64,000 nt of DNA from Ruminococcus flavefaciens. GTDB lineage: Bacteria; Bacillota; Clostridia; Oscillospirales; Ruminococcaceae. The notes under the pieces were generated by a model. That model did not search any database. It worked only from the letters and a program-made list of their open reading frames with translations, and had not been told where the DNA came from. Position numbers and translations under genes: made by a program. The stretch lies in contig DBYI01000019.1 in the NCBI GenBank assembly GCA_002310115.1, positions 3,197 through 67,196 of the forward strand, given 5' to 3'. Shown here one piece after another: positions 55,222 through 63,637 of this stretch. Numbering within the stretch: the stretch's first letter is position 1; each line of letters begins with the position of its first letter.

Positions 55222-55701
55222 TTATAGCAATTTTGAAAATGGGAACATTGCATCCGTATATATCTGCTGGAGTTTATATAGTGGAATTTTAAAGAAATGT
55301 GCAGTCAGGAAGTTATCAACTACTCTCTCACCTTTCCAAGGGTTAAGTATAATTGGAATACTATTAACATCAATTGATACAAAATCATTAGATTGAGGAT
55401 CATCTAATTTAGAAACTTTTCCTTCTAAAGATAAATCATATTCGATTTCTTTATAAATTTGTTCAATATAATTGTTTGATTGAGGCGACTCCACATATTC
55501 CAAAGCTTTTATCGCTTCATTATTGTTTAAGTACTCAACAATAAGTGCAATCAAGTATTTTGCAACTTTTGTTTTATCGTACCCAAATGCATTATTCTCG
55601 ATTATATTTATGTAATTTTTAAACCTATTTTCGTTATCGTTTTCAGTGGCTAATTCTGGACTTTTTTTAAATAAATTTTTGAGTGATAGAATAAAAGACA
55701 T
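55222..55701 (-). CDS. Uncharacterised orphan at the prophage edge (possible moron)
   Basis: The 159-residue soluble product has no family I recognise. It is Asn-, Glu- and Ile-rich with a helical N-terminal half and a Pro-Trp segment (IPIILNPWKGERVVDNFLTA). AAAGGAG lies 7 nt before the ATG and a good promoter precedes it. It faces against the phage late genes and its promoter touches the portal ribosome site. Independent promoter, low GC and position at a module edge fit a moron carrying a host-benefit function, but function is unknown. Confidence 0.65.
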   Translation of the reverse strand: MSFILSLKNLFKKSPELATENDNENRFKNYINIIENNAFGYDKTKVAKYLIALIVEYLNNNEAIKALEYVESPQSNNYIEQIYKEIEYDLSLEGKVSKLDDPQSNDFVSIDVNSIPIILNPWKGERVVDNFLTAHFFKIPLYKLQQIYTDAMFPFSKLL

Positions 55702-55748
55702 ATCTAATCTCCTTTAAAAAACATTGAGTTGAGTATAAATTTATATAT

Positions 55749-55778
55749 ATTATATCACAAGCCCATACAAAAAGTCAA
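55749..55778 (-). promoter_or_regulatory. Promoter of the left orphan gene
   Basis: On the minus strand TTGACT and TATAAT are spaced by 18 bp. The -35 box ends 3 bp from the portal gene's ribosome binding site on the other strand. Confidence 0.7.
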
Positions 55779-55795
55779 CGAGAGGAGTGATGCAC

Positions 55796-57049
55796 ATGGG
55801 CATTTTCAGCGGACTGTTCCGGTCGAGGGACAAGCCGAAGGACAGCTACGACAGCCCGTCCTACAGTTATTTCTTCGGGCGGACTCATGCGGGCAAGCGT
55901 GTCAACGACCGCACGGCAATGCAGATCATCGCAGTTTACGCCTGCGTAAGAGTGCTGTCGGAGGCGATCGCACAACTGCCCCTGCACGTTTATCAATACA
56001 CAGACAGCGGAAAAGAGCGAGTGCCGAGGCACCCGCTATATTTTTTGCTGCACGATCAGCCGAATCCCGAAATGACATCCTTCGTGTTCCGGGAAACGCT
56101 GATGACGCATCTGCTGATTTACGGCAACGCCTATGCGCAGATCATCCGGAACGGCAGAGGCGACGTCATCGGACTGTATCCGCTGATGCCGGATAAGGTG
56201 CGTGTTGACCGTGACGATCGCGGCAGGCTCATTTACCGCTACAGCCGATACGACGAACACAACCCGAATATAAAGGAACAGGGCGAGATCATTCTGCCCA
56301 TGGAACAGGTGCTGCATATTCCGGGACTTGGCTTTGACGGTCTGGTAGGATACAGCCCCATTGCAATGGCGAAGAACGCTATAGGTCTTGCGGTCGCCTG
56401 CGATGAATACGGCGCATCGTTCTTTGCTAACGGTGCTGCTCCATCTGCTGTGCTGGAATATCCGGGTACTATCAAAAATCCTGAGCGTATACGGGAGGCA
56501 TGGCACAGGGCTTATGGAAACGGTAATGCACATAAAGTTGCTGTTCTTGAGGAGGGCATGAAATACACCCCTATCTCCATTCCGAATAATGATGCACAGT
56601 TCCTTGAAACCCGTAAATTTCAGATTGAGGAAATTGCCCGACTGTATCGTGTGCCGCTGCACATGATCGGTGATCTCGACCATGCAACATTCAGCAATAT
56701 AGAGCATTTGTCGCTGGAATTCGTAAAATACACCCTTGATCCATGGCTGGTACGCTGGGAACAGGGACTGCAGAAAGCGCTTCTTTCCGATTCGGAAAAG
56801 AGGCGCTATTTTATTAGATTCAATGTGGAAGGTCTGCTGCGCGGCGACTACGCAAGCCGTATGCAGGGATATGCAACTGCAAGACAGAACGGCTGGCTGT
56901 CCGCTAATGATATACGCGAGCTGGAGGATATGAACGCCATTCCCGATGAGGAAGGCGGCAATCTGTATCTTGTTAACGGCAGCTTTACAAAGCTTAAGGA
57001 TGCAGGCGCTTTTGCAAATAATAACATAGGAGGTATTGCAGATGAATAA
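55796..57049 (+). CDS. HK97-type phage portal protein
   Basis: The 417-residue product belongs to the HK97 portal family: RTAMQIIAVYACVRVLSEAI near the N-terminus, LIYGNAYAQIIRNGRG, GYSPIAMAKNAIGLAVA and LYRVPLHMIGDLDHATFSNI. Portals form the dodecameric DNA entry ring of the head. ATG 55796 lies 8 nt after AGAGGAG; earlier in-frame GTG and ATG are too close. Roughly the first 530 bp are much more GC-rich than the rest, suggesting a recombination joint within the gene. Confidence 0.93.
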   Translation: MGIFSGLFRSRDKPKDSYDSPSYSYFFGRTHAGKRVNDRTAMQIIAVYACVRVLSEAIAQLPLHVYQYTDSGKERVPRHPLYFLLHDQPNPEMTSFVFRETLMTHLLIYGNAYAQIIRNGRGDVIGLYPLMPDKVRVDRDDRGRLIYRYSRYDEHNPNIKEQGEIILPMEQVLHIPGLGFDGLVGYSPIAMAKNAIGLAVACDEYGASFFANGAAPSAVLEYPGTIKNPERIREAWHRAYGNGNAHKVAVLEEGMKYTPISIPNNDAQFLETRKFQIEEIARLYRVPLHMIGDLDHATFSNIEHLSLEFVKYTLDPWLVRWEQGLQKALLSDSEKRRYFIRFNVEGLLRGDYASRMQGYATARQNGWLSANDIRELEDMNAIPDEEGGNLYLVNGSFTKLKDAGAFANNNIGGIADE

Positions 57050-57833
57050 ATTCTGGAACTGGGTAAAAAACGAAGATACCAATGCAACAGAGCTTATCTT
57101 CAATGGCCCGATTTCTGAGGATACATGGTTCGGTGATGAAATTACGCCAGCTATGTTCCGAAATGAACTGTCAAAAGTATCTGGTGATCTCACTGTATGG
57201 ATAAACTCTCCAGGAGGAGATGTTTTTGCAGCTTCGCAGATATACACTATGCTGCGGAATCATAAGGGTAAGGTAATCGTCAAGATAGACGGTATCGCTG
57301 CCAGTGCCGCTTCTGTTGTTGCTATGGCTGGCGATGAAACACTCATAACTCCAACTGGCATGCTTATGATCCATAACCCTGCCACCATAGCAATGGGCAA
57401 TAAGTCAGATATGGAACAGGCTATAAGGCTGCTTGACGAGGTCAAAGAGAGCATTATAAACGCCTACGAGGAGAAGTCTCATCAGTCACGTGCCAGGATA
57501 GCCCATATGATGGACGAGGAAACATGGCTTAATGCAAAAAAGGCTCTAAGCATGGGACTTGTGGATGGTATTCTTTTTACAGATGATGCAGCAGATGACG
57601 CTCCGGCTGAAGAAGATCCGGATGAAAATACACCTGATGAGGAAGAAAATGAAGAGCCTGACAAGGACGAAGGTAAGCTTAAGAGACGTAAAACCGACGA
57701 TATTGCTGCTATGTCATACTCAGCTGCATCAGCTATGGACAAGCTTATGAGGAAAATCTCAGCATCATATACACCTGTTACAGGTACACCAATCGACCAG
57801 CTGGACAAGAGATTGTCTCTGCTTAAACACTAA
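57042..57833 (+). CDS. ClpP-like prohead maturation protease
   Basis: The 263-residue product has the S14 fold with INSPGGDVFAASQIYTMLRN, GIAASAASVVAMAGDE (nucleophile Ser) and MLMIHNPAT (His). A charged, Glu/Asp-rich tail from about 185 is typical of phage versions, which cleave scaffold and capsid during head assembly. GGAGG eight bases before ATG 57042 decides the start; the gene overlaps the portal stop by 8 bp. Confidence 0.92.
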   Translation: MNKFWNWVKNEDTNATELIFNGPISEDTWFGDEITPAMFRNELSKVSGDLTVWINSPGGDVFAASQIYTMLRNHKGKVIVKIDGIAASAASVVAMAGDETLITPTGMLMIHNPATIAMGNKSDMEQAIRLLDEVKESIINAYEEKSHQSRARIAHMMDEETWLNAKKALSMGLVDGILFTDDAADDAPAEEDPDENTPDEEENEEPDKDEGKLKRRKTDDIAAMSYSAASAMDKLMRKISASYTPVTGTPIDQLDKRLSLLKH

Positions 57834-57846
57834 GGAGGAATGTGTA

Positions 57847-59040
57847 ATGACTATTCAGGAACTCAGAGAAAAAAGAGCAAAAGCATGGGATACAGCCCGT
57901 GATTTTCTCGATTCAAAGCGTAACGCAAGCGGCCTTCTCTCAGAGGAGGACAGTAAAACATACGATACACTGGAACATACAATAGTTGACCTTGGCAAGG
58001 AAATCGAGCGTATGGAAAGAGCCGAGCGTATCGGACAGGAGCTTTCAGCGGCTACTACAACACCAGTTGTTGGAACTCCCGGAGCTCATATAACAGATAC
58101 TCCAAAGCACTCTACAGGCACTGAGGAATACAGCAAGGCTTTCTGGAACAGTGTCCGTAACCGTAACTGGATCGATGTTCGCAACGACTTACAGATAGGT
58201 GAAGATACCGAAGGCGGCTATCTCGTACCGGATGAGTTTGAGAAAAAGCTCATTGAAGCCCTTGAGGAGGAAAACGTATTCCGTCCACTTGCCACAAGAA
58301 TACAGACTTCAAGCGGCGATAGAAAGATACCGGTTGTAACTTCAAAGGGTGAAGCGGTATGGATGGAGGAGGAAGAGGCATATACTCTCTCCGATGACTC
58401 CTTCGGTCAGCTCTCACTCTCTGCTTACAAGGTCGGCACGGCTATCAAGATCTCCGAGGAACTTCTCAACGACTCCGTTTTTGACCTACCCGCCTATATT
58501 GCAAAGGAATTCGCCCGTAGAATCGGTGCAAAGGAAGAGGAAGCATTTGTCGCTGGCGACGGTGTCGGCAAGCCTACGGGCATTTTCGCGGCTTCTGGAG
58601 GCGCTCAGGAAGGTGCAACCTCAAGCGGAGCTGCAATCAGCTTTGATGACATGATAGAGCTGTTTTATTCTATCAAGAGCCCATATCGTAAGAAGGCTGT
58701 CTGGCTTCTCAACGAGCAGACCGTCAAGGCTCTCCGTAAAATCAAGGACAACACCGGCAACTATATCTGGCAGCCCAGTGTTTCCAACGGTATTCCCGAT
58801 ACTATACTCAATCGCCCCTATGTAACTTCCGTTTATGCACCTACAATAGAAGCAGGCAGTAAGGCTATTGCATTCGGTGACTTCAGCTATTACTGGATAG
58901 CAGACCGTCAGGGACGCAGTATGAAGCGACTTAACGAGCTTTTTGCCATGAACGGACAGATAGGCTTCCTTGCTTCACAGAGAGTTGACGGCAAGCTCAT
59001 ACTTCCCGAAGCTGTAAAGGTGCTGACTATGAAGGCATGA
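57847..59040 (+). CDS. HK97-family major capsid protein
   Basis: The 397-residue product has an N-terminal coiled-coil delta domain (about 1-65), then the HK97 fold: QIGEDTEGGYLVPDEFEKKL, TRIQTSSGDRKIPVV, FDLPAYIAKEFARRIGAKEE, GDGVGKPTGIF and YWIADRQGRSMKRLNELF. The delta domain is presumably removed by the protease encoded just before. A GGAGG site precedes the ATG. Confidence 0.95.
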   Translation: MTIQELREKRAKAWDTARDFLDSKRNASGLLSEEDSKTYDTLEHTIVDLGKEIERMERAERIGQELSAATTTPVVGTPGAHITDTPKHSTGTEEYSKAFWNSVRNRNWIDVRNDLQIGEDTEGGYLVPDEFEKKLIEALEEENVFRPLATRIQTSSGDRKIPVVTSKGEAVWMEEEEAYTLSDDSFGQLSLSAYKVGTAIKISEELLNDSVFDLPAYIAKEFARRIGAKEEEAFVAGDGVGKPTGIFAASGGAQEGATSSGAAISFDDMIELFYSIKSPYRKKAVWLLNEQTVKALRKIKDNTGNYIWQPSVSNGIPDTILNRPYVTSVYAPTIEAGSKAIAFGDFSYYWIADRQGRSMKRLNELFAMNGQIGFLASQRVDGKLILPEAVKVLTMKA

Positions 59041-59309
59041 TAACACTTGCTGAAACTAAGAATTATCTCCGTGTAGACCACTGCGAAGACGACAAGCTCA
59101 TAATATCGCTTATAGATACGGCCAAGCGCCTTGTGAAAGACGTAGGCAGAATGGATGATGCTGCACTTGCGGTAAATGAGGAAACCTCACGGCAGGCTAT
59201 GCTGTATACTGTATCGTACCTCTACGAAAACCGCAATACTGCTGACTACCATAAGCTGACTCTTACACTCAGGGCGCTTTTATTTGCACAGAGGGAGGGC
59301 ATTATCTGA
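59037..59309 (+). CDS. Head-tail connector (gp6-like)
   Basis: The 90-residue product starts ITLAETKNYLRVDHCEDDKL and continues ISLIDTAKRLVKDV, the usual N-terminus of phage DNA-packaging/connector proteins of the gp6 family. The start overlaps the capsid stop (ATGA). Its place after the capsid gene supports the role of first connector below the portal. Confidence 0.87.
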   Translation: MITLAETKNYLRVDHCEDDKLIISLIDTAKRLVKDVGRMDDAALAVNEETSRQAMLYTVSYLYENRNTADYHKLTLTLRALLFAQREGII

Positions 59310-59662
59310 TGGAAATAGGAATACTTAATCAGAGGATATCCTTCCTCGAGCATCATACGAAAACTGACAGTATCGGCAATCACAAGGCTCAGTGGGAGGA
59401 GGCTTTCTCCTGCTGGGCAGCCGTTACTCCAAAGTCATCAACTGAAACGACAGAAGCCGGTGTTACAAAAGAAATCTACTCAATAGAATTCATAGTACGG
59501 CAGACCTCAGATACTATGAGGATAAATCCGACAACGTACAGGGTTCAGTTCCGTGGGCTATCATATAACATTGACAGTATACTGCCGAATTACAAGTCCA
59601 TGGACTATATGAAAATAACGGCAGGTACACGAAGGGCTGGTGAACAGGATGACTTCTATTGA
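59309..59662 (+). CDS. Head-tail adaptor (head closure) protein
   Basis: The 117-residue product starts MEIGILNQRISFLEHHTKTD and has AFSCWAAVTPKSSTETTEAG and IRQTSDTMRINPT-like segments (VRQTSDTMRINPTTYRV), typical of the SPP1 gp16/phage head-tail joining family. It overlaps the connector stop by 1 bp. It closes the head after packaging by family analogy. Confidence 0.87.
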   Translation: MEIGILNQRISFLEHHTKTDSIGNHKAQWEEAFSCWAAVTPKSSTETTEAGVTKEIYSIEFIVRQTSDTMRINPTTYRVQFRGLSYNIDSILPNYKSMDYMKITAGTRRAGEQDDFY

Positions 59663-60017
59663 CGATATGGCTGATGTTATTATGAAAGGTCTGGCTGAAT
59701 ACGCTGACCTTGCAGATACGGAAATGAAAAAAGCTGTCAAAAAGACAGCTGCTAACGTTAAAAAGGAAATATCTGCAAATGCTCCGAAGCTTAGCGGCGG
59801 ATACGGAAAGAGCTGGACTGTCCGAAAGACAAGAGAGAACAGCCATACACTGGAAATGACCGTTCATTCCAGGAACAGATATCAGCTTGCACACCTGCTT
59901 GAAAAAGGACACGCCAAGCGTAATGGCGGACGTGTATCAGGCAAGCCGCATATTGCACCTGCGGAAGCACAGGGTGAGAAACTGCTAACTCGTATGATTG
60001 AGGAGGCACTTTCATGA
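59649..60017 (+). CDS. HK97 gp10-like tail completion protein
   Basis: The 122-residue basic product has an N-terminal helix and the segment GYGKSWTVRKTRENSHTLEM, followed by YQLAHLLEKGHAKRNGGRVS and the C-terminal HIAPAEAQGEKLL, the family pattern of HK97 gp10. Start ATG 59649 overlaps the adaptor stop by 14 bp. It likely helps join head and tail. Confidence 0.88.
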   Translation: MTSIDDMADVIMKGLAEYADLADTEMKKAVKKTAANVKKEISANAPKLSGGYGKSWTVRKTRENSHTLEMTVHSRNRYQLAHLLEKGHAKRNGGRVSGKPHIAPAEAQGEKLLTRMIEEALS

Positions 60018-60331
60018 CCTACGAAGAAATCAAAGAAATGATACAGGAGATAGAGCTTCCTTTTGCCTATCATCATTTTGCAGAGGGTGAGTCTCCACAC
60101 CTGCCCTTTGTTATTTTTCTCTCTCCCGGCGAGGACACCTTCGGCGCAGATAACCTGATGTATCACAGCTTCAAACAGCTTGATGTAGAGCTGTATACTG
60201 ACGAAAAATCCCCCGAAGCCGAACAGCGGGTGGAGGAAGTGCTGACACAGCACAGTATTTATTATACGAAAACCGAAAGCTGGATCGAGAGCGAGAAGCT
60301 CTACGAGGTGCTTTACGAAATGGAGGTATAA
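60014..60331 (+). CDS. Tail terminator-like protein
   Basis: The 105-residue acidic product sits between gp10-like and major tail genes, the usual place of the tail terminator (gpU/gp17-like). YHHFAEGESPHLPFVIFLSP and QLDVELYTDEKSPEAEQRVE fit phage proteins of that size annotated as minor or hypothetical. From here the sequence becomes GC-rich. ATGA overlap with the previous gene. Role is inferred from position and size. Confidence 0.75.
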   Translation: MTYEEIKEMIQEIELPFAYHHFAEGESPHLPFVIFLSPGEDTFGADNLMYHSFKQLDVELYTDEKSPEAEQRVEEVLTQHSIYYTKTESWIESEKLYEVLYEMEV

Positions 60332-60333
60332 CA

Positions 60334-60951
60334 ATGGCACTGCAGAAGAATAAGGTAAAATTCGGCCTGAATAAGGTGCATTGGGCAAAGATCACGGCAT
60401 GGAGCGATGACGGCGTTCCGAACTTTGCAACGCCTGTGCGTCTGCCCGGTGCAGTTTCCCTGAGCATTGATGCGAACGGCGAAAACGAGAACTTCTACGC
60501 TGACAACAGCGTTTATTATGTCATCAACAACAACGCAGGCTACGACGGTGATCTGGAGGTCGCACTCATCACAACCGATTTTGCAACGGCGATTCTCGGC
60601 GAACAGCTTGATGCAAAGGGCGTTCTGGTGGAGCGCAACGACGCGGAGACATCGCAGTTCGCACTCATGTTTGAGTTTGACGGAGACAAGAACCACATCC
60701 GCCATGTGCTGTACTGCTGCTCTGCGTCCCGTCCTGCGACTGAGGGTGAGACTACCGAGGAGAGCAAGTCCGTCAAGACGGAAAAGCTATCCCTCAAGGC
60801 ATCGGCGCTGCCGAACGGTCTGGTGAAGTCCAAGACCTGCGAGAGTACGGATGAGAGTACATATAACGGGTGGTATACAGCAGTTTACATACCAACAACT
60901 GCGGCGACTAATAACAACACAGCTACCAAAGCCGCTAAAGCTGCTGAATAA
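60334..60951 (+). CDS. Phage major tail (tube) protein
   Basis: The 205-residue product resembles the phi13-type major tail protein: KVKFGLNKVHWAKITAW, LPGAVSLSIDANGENENFYA, NAGYDGDLEVALITTDFA and CCSASRPATEG. A low-complexity Ala/Thr tail ends the chain. The bulk is GC-rich, while the last 100 bp return to the AT level of the host, a likely recombination joint. Confidence 0.9.
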   Translation: MALQKNKVKFGLNKVHWAKITAWSDDGVPNFATPVRLPGAVSLSIDANGENENFYADNSVYYVINNNAGYDGDLEVALITTDFATAILGEQLDAKGVLVERNDAETSQFALMFEFDGDKNHIRHVLYCCSASRPATEGETTEESKSVKTEKLSLKASALPNGLVKSKTCESTDESTYNGWYTAVYIPTTAATNNNTATKAAKAAE

Positions 60952-60962
60952 GGAGGTACGCT

Positions 60963-61343
60963 ATGGCTATACGAAAAGAAATAACGGTTGACGGAATAAA
61001 GGTACCATTCAAGGCAAGTGCTGCTATTCCTCGTCTTTACCGTATCAAGTTCCGCAGGGATATTTATAAGGATTTCGCGGCACTTCAGAACTCTGTTAAT
61101 GACAGTGACGAGAATGAGTCCACACTCGATATAGATAGCCTTGAAGTATTTGAGAATATCGCATACATTATGGCGAAACACGCTGATCCGGAGAACGTCC
61201 CAGACAATCCCGATGAATGGCTCGAAGCGTTCAACACATTCTCCATTTACGAGGTGCTGCCGCAGCTCATTGAACTGTGGGGACTCAACGTGGAAACGCA
61301 GGCAGAATCTAAAAAAAACATCGAAAAACTGACCGCCCGATGA
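60963..61343 (+). CDS. Tail assembly chaperone (gpG-like)
   Basis: The 126-residue acidic product starts IRKEITVDGIKVPFKASAAI and has PRLYRIKFRRDIYKDF, typical of Firmicutes phage tail chaperone first ORFs. It precedes a short ORF overlapping by ATGA and, past an insert, the tape measure. The chaperone pair normally guides tape measure folding. Confidence 0.85.
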   Translation: MAIRKEITVDGIKVPFKASAAIPRLYRIKFRRDIYKDFAALQNSVNDSDENESTLDIDSLEVFENIAYIMAKHADPENVPDNPDEWLEAFNTFSIYEVLPQLIELWGLNVETQAESKKNIEKLTAR

Positions 61344-61507
61344 CAACGCCGTTGTTTCTCCTGAGATGCAAACAGCTCGGCCTTGCAATGACCGAGCTGG
61401 ATATGCTTACGATAGGTTTAATCAACGATATGTTCACCGAGCGTGAAAATGATGATTATGAGGGGTGGCATGAGGTCGCTGGGCAGGCGGACATGGATTC
61501 ATTTTAA
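61340..61507 (+). CDS. Second tail chaperone ORF (gpGT-like, 55 aa)
   Basis: The frame starts at an ATG sharing ATGA with the gpG-like stop. It has LLRCKQLGLAMTELDMLTIG followed by LINDMFTERENDDYEGW, the usual short second chaperone ORF of Firmicutes siphophages. It may be made by reinitiation or, as in other phages, by frameshifting to extend gpG. Its stop codon is directly followed by the stop codon of the minus-strand orphan. Confidence 0.8.
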   Translation: MTTPLFLLRCKQLGLAMTELDMLTIGLINDMFTERENDDYEGWHEVAGQADMDSF

Positions 61508-61984
61508 TTACTTTATATAATTGCTAATTATATTTCCTTTTGTTTCCATTGAGTCACACCAAGGTACTAAAAGAAACGTAATATTAGAACTTTGAATTAG
61601 ATTTCTGAATTCTGTACTTCTATCAGAAGACTGACCATAATTAATATTGAATTGACACATTTCAATAATTGTGTCTATATTAACGCTTGTGATTTGATTA
61701 ATATTCATTTTATTTGTTTCTTCTTCATCAAGCATACGAAGAATGTATGAGATAATAGTGTGTGGAGCTGATTGTTTATCAATACTATAAGGAGGCATCA
61801 TCAATCCATATCCAGAGTACCCTAAAAGATCATTATTGCTTTTTTCAAAGCATGCCATATCATTTGTAATCTCAACTGTAGATTCACCTGTATATTTTCT
61901 GCATGTTTTGCTTTTTCCATAGCCCATTATAATGCAACCTTTATCATTAATTTCAAATATATCTGCATAATATACACCAGTCAT
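61508..61984 (-). CDS. Uncharacterised orphan inserted in the tail module (possible moron)
   Basis: The 158-residue product is not recognised. It starts MTGVYYADIFEINDKGCIIM and ends with a segment around LLVPWCDSMETKG; it has scattered Cys and no membrane span. GGAGGAATT precedes the ATG and a consensus promoter lies upstream, so it is a real gene. It points against the tail operon, abuts the chaperone ORF with no gap, and lies divergent from the toxin-antitoxin unit. Such placement between chaperone and tape measure is unusual and suggests accessory cargo. Confidence 0.68.
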   Translation of the reverse strand: MTGVYYADIFEINDKGCIIMGYGKSKTCRKYTGESTVEITNDMACFEKSNNDLLGYSGYGLMMPPYSIDKQSAPHTIISYILRMLDEEETNKMNINQITSVNIDTIIEMCQFNINYGQSSDRSTEFRNLIQSSNITFLLVPWCDSMETKGNIISNYIK

Positions 61985-62038
61985 TTTAATTCCTCCATAT
62001 ATAGTTATAATAGAATAATGAATGTATTATTTTTAATT

Positions 62039-62067
62039 ATTATAGCAAAATAGAACTGATATGTCAA
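62039..62067 (-). promoter_or_regulatory. Consensus promoter of the minus-strand orphan
   Basis: On the minus strand TTGACA (62067-62062) and TATAAT (62044-62039) are exactly 17 bp apart. An inverted repeat CTTTCTA/TAGAAAG (62075-62100) lies between this and the divergent toxin promoter. Confidence 0.88.
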
Positions 62068-62106
62068 TAGAAAACTTTCTATTCTAGTTAATTTAGAAAG
62101 TGATAC

Positions 62107-62135
62107 TTGACAAAAGAGATAAAATATGCTATAAT
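62107..62135 (+). promoter_or_regulatory. Consensus promoter of the HigB/HigA-like operon
   Basis: TTGACA and TATAAT with an exact 17-bp spacer. The -10 box lies wholly within the large palindrome that follows. Confidence 0.9.
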
Positions 62136-62165
62136 CAAATTACCTAAAAGGTAATTTGATTATAG
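62129..62165. promoter_or_regulatory. 16-bp-arm palindrome over the toxin-antitoxin promoter
   Basis: CTATAATCAAATTACC and GGTAATTTGATTATAG flank a 5-bp centre without a mismatch. It covers the -10 box and transcription start, so a bound repressor would block transcription. The HigA-type HTH protein encoded downstream is the expected binder. In RNA the same sequence would form a hairpin at the extreme 5' end. Confidence 0.88.
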
Positions 62166-62173
62166 GCGGTGAA

Positions 62174-62545
62174 GTGACAAGGTTGGATGTTCGATATAAG
62201 AGTGAAGAATTGAAAGAATTCTGTCATGACAGGAAAAAGGCTGCTCGTAAGCTTGCTGGTTATGCAGATAGTTTACTAGCTGATATTAACTATATTGAGC
62301 AGGCAGATTCATTTAATGATGTTATGGCATATCTGCCTTTTCATTGCCATCAATTAGGGGCCAAGAAAAAAGATTTGACCGGCTTTTGGGGGCTAGATGT
62401 TAAGGGACGAAAGACATCATGGCGCATAATTGTTGCTCCTTTGAATGAAAATGAGGAAATTATTTATCCTGGCCCAGATTTTTTTAAAGAATGTAAAACC
62501 ATTAAAATAATAAGGATTGAGGAGGTATCTAATCATTATGAATAA
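62174..62545 (+). CDS. HigB/RelE-like toxin
   Basis: The roughly 123-residue basic product has AARKLAGYADSLLADINYIE, MAYLPFHCHQLGAKKKDLTG, WGLDVKGRKTSWRIIVAP and IKIIRIEEVSNHY, the strand order and C-terminal pattern of RelE/HigB ribosome-dependent mRNA nucleases. It precedes a HigA-type antitoxin with an 8-bp overlap, the reversed order typical of higBA. The start is uncertain: GTG 62174 (used here) or TTG 62156 or 62183. Toxicity is inferred. Confidence 0.8.
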   Translation: MTRLDVRYKSEELKEFCHDRKKAARKLAGYADSLLADINYIEQADSFNDVMAYLPFHCHQLGAKKKDLTGFWGLDVKGRKTSWRIIVAPLNENEEIIYPGPDFFKECKTIKIIRIEEVSNHYE

Positions 62546-63623
62546 AAAGAATAAAGAAAATATTTCCTTTCATCCGGGGTATTACATTAGTGAAATCATC
62601 GATGATTTGGAAATAACACAAGAAGAATTTGCTGTTCGTCTTGGCACATCACCGAAAAATATTAGTAAATTAGTTAATGGAGAGGCAAACATATCTATTG
62701 AGCTTGCAATGAAACTTTCCAATATGCTTAATACATCTCCTGAAGTATGGCTTAATTTACAAAAAAAATATGATCTTCAATTGATTGAACAAAGCAAGAA
62801 AGCAGAACTAGCTAAACAAATTGATCTTATAAAAGAAATAGATTATAACTATTTTGTTAAATTATGGGATTTGCCTAAAACAAGAAATGCCGAAGAGAAA
62901 ATTCAAAATCTCTGTTCATTTTTGTCCATTGCCAATCTTTCTATCTTAACCCAAAAAGGTTACAACTTAAGCTTTCGTAATGGAATAAAAGAGCCTCAAC
63001 AAAAGAATATTTTGAGTGCTAATGTATGGGTTGAAACTTCAACAAAAATGGGACGAAGTTATGATATCAAGAATTATAATGAAGATAAGCTTATTTCAAC
63101 TATTCATAAATTAGTGGGGATGACTACGCTTTCTCTTGACAAATGTATTGCTAAAATCAAAACTATGCTTGCTGAATGTGGTGTTGCATTGGTAATGCTA
63201 CCATATCTAAAGAATTCAGGATTACATGGTGTAGTTAAATGGTTAAGTAAGAAAAAGGTGCTTGTGGCAATCAGTGATAGAAGAAAATATGTTGATACTT
63301 TTTGGTTTACACTTTTCCATGAATTAGGTCATGTATTACAAAAAAGGATAAAGGATATATCATATACATGGGATTCAAATGAAAATGATGAATTAGAGCA
63401 GGATGCTGATTTATTTGCTCAGGAAACATTAATTCCAGAAAAACAATATAGTCAATTTTTAAAACAAGGTATTTTTAGTAGTGTTAAAATTCTCGAATTT
63501 GCTAAGCAAATTAATAGGGATCCAGGTATCATAGTTGGTCGCCTTCAAAATGATATAATAATTCAGCATAGTCAAAATAATAACTTGCGTTCAAAAATAC
63601 CAGAGATATGCTTCAATGTCTGA
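62538..63623 (+). CDS. HigA-type antitoxin fused to ImmA/IrrE metallopeptidase
   Basis: The 361-residue product has a HigA-like HTH at about 10-75 (EEFAVRLGTSPKNISKLVNG, then NTSPEVWLNLQKKYD) and a C-terminal ImmA/IrrE zinc-peptidase domain with FWFTLFHELGHVLQKR (H261-E262, H265) and DELEQDADLFAQETLIP. The first part neutralises the toxin and represses the operon through the upstream palindrome. ImmA-type peptidases cleave phage or stress repressors, so the fusion could link toxin release to a signal. ATG 62538 lies 12 nt after GGAGG. Confidence 0.87.
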   Translation: MNKKNKENISFHPGYYISEIIDDLEITQEEFAVRLGTSPKNISKLVNGEANISIELAMKLSNMLNTSPEVWLNLQKKYDLQLIEQSKKAELAKQIDLIKEIDYNYFVKLWDLPKTRNAEEKIQNLCSFLSIANLSILTQKGYNLSFRNGIKEPQQKNILSANVWVETSTKMGRSYDIKNYNEDKLISTIHKLVGMTTLSLDKCIAKIKTMLAECGVALVMLPYLKNSGLHGVVKWLSKKKVLVAISDRRKYVDTFWFTLFHELGHVLQKRIKDISYTWDSNENDELEQDADLFAQETLIPEKQYSQFLKQGIFSSVKILEFAKQINRDPGIIVGRLQNDIIIQHSQNNNLRSKIPEICFNV

Positions 63624-63637
63624 TATTTAAATATTAT

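Noticed and set aside
56036..57247. 403-codon minus-strand frame
   Set aside because: It lies antisense to the portal and protease genes, has no recognisable motifs, and the plus-strand families are certain.
60467..60826. 119-codon Arg/Ser/Thr-rich frame in the major tail gene
   Set aside because: Alternative frame of a GC-rich gene with biased composition; the tail protein frame is supported by family motifs.
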